This document shows positions 34,706-43,261 of a stretch of DNA of 64,000 bases, one piece after another. The notes under the pieces were generated by a model, which was given only the letters and a program-made list of their open reading frames with translations, had not been told where the DNA came from and ran no database searches. Numbering within the stretch: the first letter of the stretch is position 1; every line of letters begins with the position of its first letter. Position numbers and translations under genes: made by a program. The stretch is from Acidimicrobiales bacterium (GTDB lineage: Bacteria > Actinomycetota > Acidimicrobiia > Acidimicrobiales > MedAcidi-G1), in the NCBI GenBank assembly GCA_028823445.1, contig JAPKBH010000004.1, positions 38,986 through 102,985 of the forward strand. The letters are read 5' to 3'.

Positions 34706-36973
34706 GTGACAGACCTATTCATCTTCGCTTCGGCAACCGCTGAACTGGCAGAAAACGTTTTACCTTTGGGGATCACCGAAGGCGGAGCGTGGTTACTGCG
34801 CAACGCTTGGATCATCCCGTTGATACCGGCGCTTTCTTTCGTGGGCATCTTGTTCTTTGGCAAGCGCATGCCTCGCCAAGGCGCCGAACTGGGCGTCGCA
34901 GCTATTGGTATCGCTTTCGTTTTGGCGGTACTCACCGGTGCGGCGTGGATGGATCATCGCGACAACTACCACGGTGACGAGGTCACCCAAGCGGTGATCG
35001 CCGTCGATCACGGCGATGCCGCCGACCACGGCGAAGGACACGCCCCTGAACACCCCTCGCTTGCGGTAAGCAACACCATGACCTGGTTCCAGGTGGGAGG
35101 CATGACCATCTCGGTAGGTGTTTTGGTTGACGGCTTAGCGGTCATGATGCTTTTCGTGGTGACCTTGGTGTCGCTCCTGGTGCACATTTACTCCACCGAC
35201 TACGTGGGCGGAGATAGGCGCTACACCCACTACTTCGCTTTCTTGTCGCTCTTTAGTGCCTCCATGCTGACCCTGGTTATTTCAGAAAACACCCTGCAGC
35301 TTTTGGTGGCCTGGGAACTGGTCGGAGTATGTTCGTTTGCGCTTATTGGCCACTGGTGGGAAGAAAAACCCAACAGCGATGCCGCCATGAAAGCCTTTTT
35401 GACCAACCGGGTAGGCGACATGGGCCTCTTGGTGGGCATCACCGTGCTGTTCTTCTCCGTGGGTTCAGCGTTGCCCGATGCTTTCGGTTCATTCTCTATC
35501 GCCACCACCAACACGCTGGCCAACTCGGGCCTGTTGTCGCATACCGCTTTGCTGGTATCAGCGACCTGCCTCATGGCCGCCGTTATGTCTAAGTCGGGCC
35601 AGTTTTTCTTACACACCTGGCTGCCCGACGCTATGGCCGGGCCCACCCCTGTTTCGGCCCTCATCCACGCCGCCACCATGGTGGTAGCCGGGGTGTTCAT
35701 GATCGCCCGCCTGTACGGCGTGTTCTTTGAAGGCTTCTCCATTGGCGGGTCTTCCATCAACCTGATGGCCGTAGTGGGCGGGCTTACTACCTTGGTCGGT
35801 GCTTCGCTGGCTTTCGTGCAACGCGACATCAAAAAAGTCTTGGCCTACTCCACCATTTCTCAATTGGGTTACATGGTGTTGGCCTTGGGTGTCGGCGCCT
35901 GGACAGCCGCCGTATTCCACTTGTTCACCCACGCTTTCTTTAAGGCCTGCTTGTTCTTGGGTTCCGGTTCGGTAGCCCACGCCGTACACAGTTTCGATAT
36001 GAAGTCCGACATGGGCGGCATGCGCAAAGCCATGCCGCACACCTACCGAACCTTCGTCATCGGTTCTATCGCCTTGGCGGGCTTGCCTCCGTTGGCGGGC
36101 TTTTGGTCAAAGGATGAAATCTTGGCCGGTACCGGCGGTTGGGGCCTCTTTGGCGGCACCGGCGGCAACGGCGCTTACACCGGCATGCTGATCATGGGCA
36201 TGGTGACTGCTGCCCTCACTGCGGCCTACATGACCCGAGTCATTTACTTGACCTTCTTTGGCGAGTTCCGGGGCCACGGCGAAATACACGAATCTGGCCC
36301 CCGCATTGTGGTGCCTTTGTGGATTTTGGCTGGTTTGGCCATGGTGGCCGGGCTCTTCAACTTGCCTCCCGGTTTTCAACTGGTGCCCGAATCGATGCAA
36401 GAACGCTTCGGCCATTACGTCGAACCAGCCGCCGCTTACTTCCCGGGCATCAGCCACGCCTCACCTTCATGGTCGCTGGCTATTTTCTCCACCCTGGTGG
36501 TGATGGCCGGTGCAGGTTCTGCCTACTGGTATTACTTCATCAAAGTAGAGGCCGCCGCTAAAGCTTCGGGCCAAAGCCTGACCGAACTCAGCAACGGCCC
36601 TACCAGCCGTTGGCCGCTGGCCAAAATGGGCCACAACCTGCTCGAGAACAAGTACTACCTCGACCACCTCTACACCGGCATCATCGCCGAAGGCACCAAG
36701 GGACCGCTGGCCCGTGCCGTCTACCGCTTCAACCAACAGGTCATTGACCGCACCGTCGACAAGGTCGGCGAAACTGCGGTGGTGTCTGGTCAGTTTGTCT
36801 ACGACAAAATTGATCAATTGTTAGTTGACGGTGCCGTCAATACCTCGGGGCGTCTTGCTTCTGAGGCTGGCGGAGAACTTCGTAAAATTCAATCCGGGAA
36901 GGTCCAAAGCTACGCAGCGATTTTATTCGCCGCCGCTACGGTCCTCGCCGGGATTTTGATCGTCATCGTTTAG
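34706..36973 (+). CDS. nuoL: Complex I subunit L (second set)
   Basis: The 755-residue antiporter-like subunit carries VAWELVGVCSFALIGHWW (helix 5 glutamate), SKSGQFFLHTWLPDAMAGPT (helix 7 lysine) and RDIKKVLAYSTISQLGYM. A His/Asp-rich loop of about 45 residues (residues 92-118 contain seven histidines) lies between the first two helices. The C-terminus, past NLLENKYYLDHLYTG, includes the long lateral helix and final anchor of NuoL. It has no coiled-coil insert, unlike the first copy. Start is GTG 34706. Confidence 0.94.
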   Translation: MTDLFIFASATAELAENVLPLGITEGGAWLLRNAWIIPLIPALSFVGILFFGKRMPRQGAELGVAAIGIAFVLAVLTGAAWMDHRDNYHGDEVTQAVIAVDHGDAADHGEGHAPEHPSLAVSNTMTWFQVGGMTISVGVLVDGLAVMMLFVVTLVSLLVHIYSTDYVGGDRRYTHYFAFLSLFSASMLTLVISENTLQLLVAWELVGVCSFALIGHWWEEKPNSDAAMKAFLTNRVGDMGLLVGITVLFFSVGSALPDAFGSFSIATTNTLANSGLLSHTALLVSATCLMAAVMSKSGQFFLHTWLPDAMAGPTPVSALIHAATMVVAGVFMIARLYGVFFEGFSIGGSSINLMAVVGGLTTLVGASLAFVQRDIKKVLAYSTISQLGYMVLALGVGAWTAAVFHLFTHAFFKACLFLGSGSVAHAVHSFDMKSDMGGMRKAMPHTYRTFVIGSIALAGLPPLAGFWSKDEILAGTGGWGLFGGTGGNGAYTGMLIMGMVTAALTAAYMTRVIYLTFFGEFRGHGEIHESGPRIVVPLWILAGLAMVAGLFNLPPGFQLVPESMQERFGHYVEPAAAYFPGISHASPSWSLAIFSTLVVMAGAGSAYWYYFIKVEAAAKASGQSLTELSNGPTSRWPLAKMGHNLLENKYYLDHLYTGIIAEGTKGPLARAVYRFNQQVIDRTVDKVGETAVVSGQFVYDKIDQLLVDGAVNTSGRLASEAGGELRKIQSGKVQSYAAILFAAATVLAGILIVIV

Positions 36974-36985
36974 GAGACGGCCAGT

Positions 36986-38626
36986 ATGGAAAATTTGCTT
37001 GACAGTTGGGGCCTAACGGCTGCCACCTTCGTACCAATGTTGGGGGTGGCGCTCATGATGTTCGTCCCCAAAGAAAAAGAAGATCTGCATAAAAAGATCG
37101 CTCTGGTCACCTCACTGGTGGTGGCCGTCATTGGGGTGCTGCTCTTAGTGCAGTTCGACCTTGATGCCACAGGGCAACTGCAGTTCGCCGTTGACCACAT
37201 GTGGATTGATGTCATAAACAGCCACTACGCCATGGGCCTCGACGGCATGTCGCTGCCTTTGGTGCTGTTAACCATGTTGGTGGTGCCACTGTGCATCGTT
37301 TACTCGTGGGACCACTTTCCGGCTCCGGCTAACCCCAAAGCTTTCTTGATGCTGATCTTGATACTGGAAACCGGCATGATCGGTACCTTCATGGCCCAAG
37401 ACTTGGTGCTGTTCTTCGTGTTCTTCGAAGTGGTGCTGTTGCCCATGTTCTTCATGATCGCTGTGTGGGGCGGCGAAGACCGCCGCTACGCCTCGTTGAA
37501 GTTCTTCTTGTACACCTTGTTTGGTTCGGCACTTATGTTGGTGAGCTTCTTGTCGCTTTACTTCTTGTCGGGCGCTGAATCGTTCGTGCTCACCGATCTG
37601 GCCCAAGCAGTAGCCGAGAACGGTATTTCTCGCACCGCCGGGTTGTGGATCTTTGGTGGCATGTTGTTGGGCTTCGGTATCAAGGTGCCCATGTTCCCCT
37701 TCCATACCTGGTTGCCTGACGCTCACACCCAGGCCCCGACGGTGGGTTCGGTCATCTTGGCTGCCGTGTTGTTGAAACTCGGCACCTACGGCTTTATTCG
37801 CATTGCTATCCCCGTGCTGCCGGAAGCCGCTGTGGAATGGGCTCCTTGGATCGGCCTGTTGGCGGTAGTGGGCATCATCTACGGCGCCTTGGGCTGTTTG
37901 GCACAAACCGACATGAAGCGTTTAATTGCTTTCTCGTCGGTCGCTCACATGGGTTTCGTCATGTTGGGTATTTCTACCCTCACCGATTTCGGTATTAACG
38001 CCGCCATCATGGGCATGGTGGCCCACGGTTTGATCACCGGCATGTTGTTCTTCATTGCTGGGTCGATCAAAGAGCGCTACCACACCTTAGATATTGCCCG
38101 CTTGGGCGGCTTGCTGCTTAAAGCCCCTCGTATGGGTTGGATTCTCGGCTTGAGCGTTATGGCTTCGCTGGGTCTGCCTGGTTTGGCTGGTTTCTGGGGC
38201 GAGTTCCCGGCGATTTTGTCTACCTACAACCCGGCCAACGGCCTGCCCGTAGAGACCTTCCGTACTTACATGGTGATCTCTGCTTTGGGCACCGTGCTGG
38301 CCGCTGGTTACCTGCTGTGGTTGCTGCAACGCACCGCCTTTGGTACACCCACCGAAGAGTTTGCTGATCTAGACATTCCTGACGTAACCCGTCACGAGTG
38401 GATTGCCTGGACCCCTATGATCGCTTTGATCTTGGCTATCGGTATTTACCCCAACTTGATCTTCCGGGTAACCGATGGGGCAGTAGATGCTTCGCTTAAC
38501 GAATGTTTGCAAGTAAACACCCAAGAAATGTCGGCCGAAGATATCGAAGCTTTGCATTGCGCCCCGGTTTATAACTTGGGTAGCGGAGCACACGTGGTTG
38601 ATGAACACGCCGTGAGCGGAGACTGA
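36986..38626 (+). CDS. nuoM: Complex I subunit M (second set)
   Basis: The 546-residue subunit contains FFEVVLLPMFFMIAVWGGED, GFGIKVPMFPFHTWLPDAH and TDMKRLIAFSSVAHMGF, so the helix 5 glutamate and channel lysines are all present. A short preceding gap of 12 bases contains AGGAGA. The tail of about 35 residues is acidic and contains two cysteines (NECLQ and LHCAPV) in an extracytoplasmic or cytoplasmic end not conserved in the first copy. Confidence 0.95.
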   Translation: MENLLDSWGLTAATFVPMLGVALMMFVPKEKEDLHKKIALVTSLVVAVIGVLLLVQFDLDATGQLQFAVDHMWIDVINSHYAMGLDGMSLPLVLLTMLVVPLCIVYSWDHFPAPANPKAFLMLILILETGMIGTFMAQDLVLFFVFFEVVLLPMFFMIAVWGGEDRRYASLKFFLYTLFGSALMLVSFLSLYFLSGAESFVLTDLAQAVAENGISRTAGLWIFGGMLLGFGIKVPMFPFHTWLPDAHTQAPTVGSVILAAVLLKLGTYGFIRIAIPVLPEAAVEWAPWIGLLAVVGIIYGALGCLAQTDMKRLIAFSSVAHMGFVMLGISTLTDFGINAAIMGMVAHGLITGMLFFIAGSIKERYHTLDIARLGGLLLKAPRMGWILGLSVMASLGLPGLAGFWGEFPAILSTYNPANGLPVETFRTYMVISALGTVLAAGYLLWLLQRTAFGTPTEEFADLDIPDVTRHEWIAWTPMIALILAIGIYPNLIFRVTDGAVDASLNECLQVNTQEMSAEDIEALHCAPVYNLGSGAHVVDEHAVSGD

Positions 38627-38628
38627 CC

Positions 38629-40134
38629 GTGACTGCGCAACTGCTCGCTTTGGCCTTTGAAAGGCCAGCCATTGATTGGCATGCGGTGGCTCCCGAGTTG
38701 GTGCTGTTAACCGCCGGGTGTCTGATCACCTTGGCCGACGTTATCTTTTTAGAAAAAGCTCGGTCTTTTACCGCTGCTTTGGCTGGGTTGGGTGTGCTGG
38801 CTACCGCTATTCCGCTCATTACCTTGGCCACCAGTGGCGCCGACCGGGTGCTGTTTGGCGGAGCGTATGTGGTTGATGACTTTGCCCTCATCACCAAAGC
38901 CATTTTCTTAATGGCCGGTTACGTGGTGATTCTGTTGTCCACCAACTATGTGGCCGAAGGCGATTACTGGGAAAACGAATATTACGGCCTGTTGTTGGCT
39001 TCCCTTATGGGCATGATCATGATGGCCTCTTCCCGAGACTTGATCTCGATCTTCGTGGCCTTGGAACTGTTGTCGATCCCCGCCTATTTGATGGTGGCTT
39101 GGCGCAAGGGCGATGCCCGCTCTAACGAAGCCGGTTTGAAGTATTACCTCATGGGGGTGTTCGCTTCGGCGGTCATGCTCTACGGCATGTCGCTGCTCTT
39201 CGGGTTGGCGGGCTCTACCCAGCTCACCGATATTGCTGCTGCAGTGGCTTCGGGCGCCACCTCAACCTCGGCCACCACCTTGGCCATTGTCTTTATCATC
39301 GCCGGGTTTGCTTTTAAAGTTTCGGCGGCCCCGTTTCATACCTGGGCTCCCGATGTTTACGAAGGCGCCCCCACCCCGGTGACAGCGTTTCTTTCGGTGG
39401 CTTCAAAAGCTGCCGGTTTTGTGGCCATCTTGCAGTTGCTTTACGTGGGTTTCTACGGGCGGGCCGACGTTTACGAACCGTTGATCTGGATTTTGGCGGC
39501 GGCGTCTATGACCTTGGGCAACTTGGTGGCTTTGCGCCAAACCAACATAGTGCGCCTGATGGCTTACTCTGGGGTGGCTCAAACCGGGTTCATTATCGCT
39601 CCGCTGGCCGTAGCCGGTCACGCCGGTTTGGGTGACCAAGCGTTGTCTACCGTGGTGACCTACTTGGCTATTTACGCTGCCATGAACTTGGGGGCTTTTG
39701 CGGTCATCATCACCTTGTCTCGCAAAACTGGTTCGGCCGAACTCAGCAGCTTTGGTGGGGCCTTTAGTTACGCTCCGGGGCTGACCGTGGCCATGAGCTT
39801 CTTTCTGTTCTCGCTGGCGGGGATTCCTCCGTTGGGCGGCTGGTTCGCCAAATTTGAGGTGTTCCGAGTATTGACCTCGGCCGGCGACTTCTGGGGTTAC
39901 TCCTTAGCGGTGATCGCTGCCGTGAACTCGGTGATTGCCTTGTATTACTACGCTGGTATTGCGCGCCGCATGTGGGCCGATGACGCTCCAGAAGGCGATT
40001 TGGCTCCGGTGCCCACCACCCCGTCGCTGGTTATCGCTTTGGCTATTTGCGCCGGTGTTACCTTGGCTTTCGGTGTGGTCCCACAAATAGTGGCTCGCTT
40101 CACCGACGTGAGCCTGCTGGCCCTCGGGGGCTGA
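38629..40134 (+). CDS. nuoN: Complex I subunit N (second set)
   Basis: The 501-residue subunit shows FVALELLSIPAYLMVAWRKG, AGFAFKVSAAPFHTWAPDVY and RQTNIVRLMAYSGVAQTGF. In the last motif the usual DIKRLLAYSS lysine pattern is replaced by NIVRLMAYSG, so one channel lysine is missing compared with NuoN of the first set. It starts at GTG 38629, two bases after nuoM. Its stop is followed after one base by the probable start of a MidA methyltransferase. Confidence 0.94.
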   Translation: MTAQLLALAFERPAIDWHAVAPELVLLTAGCLITLADVIFLEKARSFTAALAGLGVLATAIPLITLATSGADRVLFGGAYVVDDFALITKAIFLMAGYVVILLSTNYVAEGDYWENEYYGLLLASLMGMIMMASSRDLISIFVALELLSIPAYLMVAWRKGDARSNEAGLKYYLMGVFASAVMLYGMSLLFGLAGSTQLTDIAAAVASGATSTSATTLAIVFIIAGFAFKVSAAPFHTWAPDVYEGAPTPVTAFLSVASKAAGFVAILQLLYVGFYGRADVYEPLIWILAAASMTLGNLVALRQTNIVRLMAYSGVAQTGFIIAPLAVAGHAGLGDQALSTVVTYLAIYAAMNLGAFAVIITLSRKTGSAELSSFGGAFSYAPGLTVAMSFFLFSLAGIPPLGGWFAKFEVFRVLTSAGDFWGYSLAVIAAVNSVIALYYYAGIARRMWADDAPEGDLAPVPTTPSLVIALAICAGVTLAFGVVPQIVARFTDVSLLALGG

Positions 40135-40135
40135 C

Positions 40136-41149
40136 ATTAATGGCTTAGCCGAACGGCTGGCCGCCCGGTGCCGCGCTGACGGGCCGCTAGATTTTTCTGC
40201 TTGGGTTGAGGCTTGCCTGTACGACCCCGACTTTGGCTTCTATGTTTCCGGCGGTTCGGCTGGGCGCCGAGGGGATTTTATTACCAGCCCCGAGGTAGGC
40301 CCGTTGTTTGGTGCGGTGCTTGCTCGGTGGTTGGACAAACGCTGGGCGGCTATGGGGGAGCCTGACGGCTTTACGGTAGTGGAGGTGGGCGCCGGCCCGG
40401 GAACGTTGGCTCGGGCTGTTTTGGCTGCTCAACCGGCATGTTTGCTTAATGGCCGCTACGTGACGGTAGAAGTTTCGGCCGCTCAACGGTCCCTTCACCC
40501 TGATGGGGTAGATGCCTTGGCCGAAATGCCGACCGGGCCTCTTACTGGGGCAGTGGTGGCCAACGAGTTACTAGACAACTTGCCGTTTGGTGTGTTGGCG
40601 GCCGATGGAGAATCTTGGCGACCGGTACAGGTAATGGTGGAGGGCGGCAGATTTCTTGAGGTGCTGGGCGACCCGGTGAACCCACCGGTTGCTTTGCCGC
40701 CAGTGGCTGGCCAGCGCATACCGGTGCAACAGGCGGCAGCCCAGTGGGTGGCCGGGGCTTTGGCTCTACTGGCGCCCGGAAGCAGCCTGCTGGTTGTTGA
40801 CTATTGCGCGACCACAGCCCAGATGGCCCAGAAGTCCTCGTGGCTGCGTACTTACCGCAACCACGAATACGGAGGCTCGCCGCTCGAAGATCCCGGCAGC
40901 CAAGACATCACCACCGAAGTGGCGGTGGATCAACTCCCCGGCCAACCGGAGGTAGGCACGCAACTTGACTGGTTGCAAGCCAACGGTATCGATGACCTCG
41001 TAGCGGAAGGCCGCCGCATTTGGGAACAACGAGCCGGAGTGGCCGACCTAGCGGCCCTCAAAGCCCGCAGCCGCATCAGCGAAGCCGAAGCACTCTTAGC
41101 CCCCGACGGCCTCGGCGCCTTCCAAACCCTTACCTGGACAACCCCCTAG
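40136..41149 (+). CDS. MidA/NDUFAF7-like SAM-dependent methyltransferase with uncertain start
   Basis: The readable protein has up to 337 residues. YDPDFGFY, RRGDFITSPEVGPLFGAVLARW, EVGAGPGTLARA and VVANELLDNLPF match the MidA (DUF185) family, with the SAM site in EVGAGPGT and a conserved ANELLDN loop. NDUFAF7, the eukaryotic member, dimethylates an arginine of the NuoD homolog during complex I assembly, and here the gene directly follows nuoN. The conserved N-terminus has no ATG, GTG or TTG in front of it: the frame opens at 40112, and only ATT 40136 or CTG 40157 precede the motif. An ATG at 40140 is in another frame and meets TAG after two codons. Either an unusual start is used or a one-base deletion broke the start. 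Confidence 0.85.
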   Translation: MNGLAERLAARCRADGPLDFSAWVEACLYDPDFGFYVSGGSAGRRGDFITSPEVGPLFGAVLARWLDKRWAAMGEPDGFTVVEVGAGPGTLARAVLAAQPACLLNGRYVTVEVSAAQRSLHPDGVDALAEMPTGPLTGAVVANELLDNLPFGVLAADGESWRPVQVMVEGGRFLEVLGDPVNPPVALPPVAGQRIPVQQAAAQWVAGALALLAPGSSLLVVDYCATTAQMAQKSSWLRTYRNHEYGGSPLEDPGSQDITTEVAVDQLPGQPEVGTQLDWLQANGIDDLVAEGRRIWEQRAGVADLAALKARSRISEAEALLAPDGLGAFQTLTWTTP

Positions 41150-41160
41150 AGTTCGTGCTG

Positions 41161-41175
41161 TGGGGACTGTCCCCA
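41161..41175. repeat. Short palindrome after the methyltransferase gene
   Basis: TGGGGACTGTCCCCA is a perfect 7-base inverted repeat around a single T, 12 bases after the MidA stop. It shares the G-rich arm and GNC-T-GNC layout with the elements at 4222 and 43750. It may terminate the upstream operon or belong to a dispersed palindrome family. No T-run follows. Confidence 0.65.
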
Positions 41176-41204
41176 TGTAATGGACTTTAGTTATGTGGGG
41201 TTGG

Positions 41205-41233
41205 TTGAGCCGTGGTAGAGGGTCTACTAGAGT
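41205..41233 (+). promoter_or_regulatory. Candidate promoter for acs
   Basis: TTGAGC (41205-41210) and TAGAGT (41228-41233) are separated by 17 bases, each matching the sigma70 hexamers at four of six positions. The expected transcript would start about 25 bases before the acs GTG and include its AAGGAAAGG ribosome site. Confidence 0.35.
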
Positions 41234-41263
41234 CGGGTGATCTATCCAAGGAAAGGCAATTTT

Positions 41264-43261
41264 GTGAGCGAACCAACCATTGAGAACTACTACGTCGAAG
41301 ACCGCACCTTCCCGCCGTCCGTTGACTTTGTGGCCTCCGCAGTAGCGGGGGACCGTTCGGATTACCAAGAAGCTGCGCTTGACTATGAAGCCTTCTGGGC
41401 CCGCCAAGCTCGAGAACTTCTGACATGGGACCAAGATTTTCACACCACGTTGGAATGGGAACTGCCTTACGCCAAATGGTTCTTAGGCGGGAAACTCAAC
41501 GTTTCTTACAACTGTTTAGACCGCCACGTAGCAGCTGGCTACGGCGACCGCATTGCTTATTTTTGGGAAGGGGAACCCGGCGACACCCGTGAAATTAGTT
41601 ACACCCAGTTGCTCGATGAGGTCAGCCGCTTCGCCAACGTACTCAAAGGTCTCGGTTTAGAAAAAGGCGACCGAGTAGCTATCTACATGCCAATGATCCC
41701 CGAACTGCCGGTGGCCATGTTGGCCTGTACCCGCATCGGGGTAGCGCACAGCGTGATCTTCGGCGGGTTCTCACCGGACTCCATAGTGGACCGCTGCGAA
41801 GATGCCCAAGCCCGCATGGTTATTACCGCCGACGCCGGTTACCGCCGGGGGGAGCCTTCGGCCCTCAAAGTCAACGTGGACGCTGCTCTAGACGCTGGAG
41901 CCTCCTGTGTGGAACACGTAGTGGTGGTCAACCGCTGCGACACCGAAGTCACCATGAAAGAAAACCGCGACCTGTGGTGGCACGAACTTATGGCCGAAGC
42001 CTCCGCCGACTGCCCAGCCGAACCCATGGACAGCGAACAACTGCTGTACCTGCTTTACACCTCAGGCACTACCGCCAAACCCAAAGGCATCATGCACACC
42101 ACCGGCGGGTACCTGACCCAAGTGGCCTACACCCATAAAACCGTGTTCGACCTCAACCGAGACGACGACGTGTACTGGTGCGCCGCCGACATCGGCTGGG
42201 TCACCGGCCACAGTTACATCGTGTACGGCCCGCTCACCAACGGCTGCACCTCGGTCATGTACGAAGGCACCCCCGACACCCCCCGGCCCGAGTTTCGTAC
42301 CAGCGAGGACCGCTCAACCTGGCCCAAAGACCGCCTGTGGGACATCATCGAACGCTACGGGGTAACCCAGCTTTACACCGCCCCCACGGCCATACGTACC
42401 TTCATGAAATGGGGGACCGAAGACCCAGAGGCCCACGACCTCAGCAGCCTGCGGGTATTGGGCACGGTCGGCGAACCCATCAACCCCGAAGCATGGATGT
42501 GGTACCACGAACACATTGGCGGCGGCACCTGCCCCATCGTGGACACCTGGTGGCAAACCGAAACCGGAGGCCACATGATTAGCCCACTGCCCGGAGTCAC
42601 CACCACCAAACCCGGGTCAGCCTGCCACACCATCCCTGGTGTCTTCGCCGAAGTCGTAGACGACGCCGGACAGCCCATTTCTGAAGGCGGCGGCTACCTG
42701 ACCATCACCCACCCGTGGCCAGCCATGCTGCGGGGCATTTGGGGCGACCCCGAGCGCTACCTGGAAACCTACTGGTCCACCTACAAGGGCCGCTACTTTG
42801 CCGGCGACGGAGCTAAAATCGATGCCGATGGTTACCTGTGGCTTTTGGGGCGCGTGGACGATGTCATGAACGTGTCCGGTCACCGCATCGCCACCGCCGA
42901 AGTGGAATCCGCTCTAGTGGATCACCCGGCAGTTGCCGAAGCCGCCGTGGTGGGAGCCAACGATGAGGTCACCGGCCAAGCCATCATCGGCTACGTGATT
43001 TTGCGCGGCACCCATGAAGCCTCCGAAGCCTTAGCCGAAGAAGTGCGCCGCCATGTGGCTACCAAACTGGGCCCTATGGCTCGCCCTAAAGCCGTGTTTT
43101 TGGTGTCGGACCTCCCCAAAACCCGGAGCGGAAAAATTATGCGGCGCTTGTTGCGCGACGTAGCCGAAGGCCGCGACTTGGGTGACACCACCACTTTGGC
43201 TGATGCCGGGGTAGTGGCTGAAATCCGTGCTCGGGTCAACGACGACCCGCAAGAGGACTAA
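41264..43261 (+). CDS. acs: Acetyl-CoA synthetase (AMP-forming)
   Basis: The 665-residue enzyme activates acetate to acetyl-CoA through acetyl-AMP. The phosphate loop YTSGTTAKPKGIMHT, DTWWQTETGGHMIS, YFAGDGAKIDADGYLWLLGR and the acetylatable lysine context KTRSGKIMRR near the C-terminus are all present, along with the N-terminal ACS_N domain (YEAFWARQARELLTW). Start GTG 41264 follows AAGGAAAGG at good spacing; the in-frame TTG/ATG-type start at 41237 would remove that site. The conserved lysine suggests control by reversible acetylation, as known in other bacteria. A HAD phosphatase gene starts at its stop codon (one-base overlap). Confidence 0.96.
   Translation: MSEPTIENYYVEDRTFPPSVDFVASAVAGDRSDYQEAALDYEAFWARQARELLTWDQDFHTTLEWELPYAKWFLGGKLNVSYNCLDRHVAAGYGDRIAYFWEGEPGDTREISYTQLLDEVSRFANVLKGLGLEKGDRVAIYMPMIPELPVAMLACTRIGVAHSVIFGGFSPDSIVDRCEDAQARMVITADAGYRRGEPSALKVNVDAALDAGASCVEHVVVVNRCDTEVTMKENRDLWWHELMAEASADCPAEPMDSEQLLYLLYTSGTTAKPKGIMHTTGGYLTQVAYTHKTVFDLNRDDDVYWCAADIGWVTGHSYIVYGPLTNGCTSVMYEGTPDTPRPEFRTSEDRSTWPKDRLWDIIERYGVTQLYTAPTAIRTFMKWGTEDPEAHDLSSLRVLGTVGEPINPEAWMWYHEHIGGGTCPIVDTWWQTETGGHMISPLPGVTTTKPGSACHTIPGVFAEVVDDAGQPISEGGGYLTITHPWPAMLRGIWGDPERYLETYWSTYKGRYFAGDGAKIDADGYLWLLGRVDDVMNVSGHRIATAEVESALVDHPAVAEAAVVGANDEVTGQAIIGYVILRGTHEASEALAEEVRRHVATKLGPMARPKAVFLVSDLPKTRSGKIMRRLLRDVAEGRDLGDTTTLADAGVVAEIRARVNDDPQED

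Noticed and set aside
40140..40148. ATG after nuoN as the MidA start
   Set aside because: It reads ATG GCT TAG and stops; the conserved MidA frame is shifted by two bases from it.
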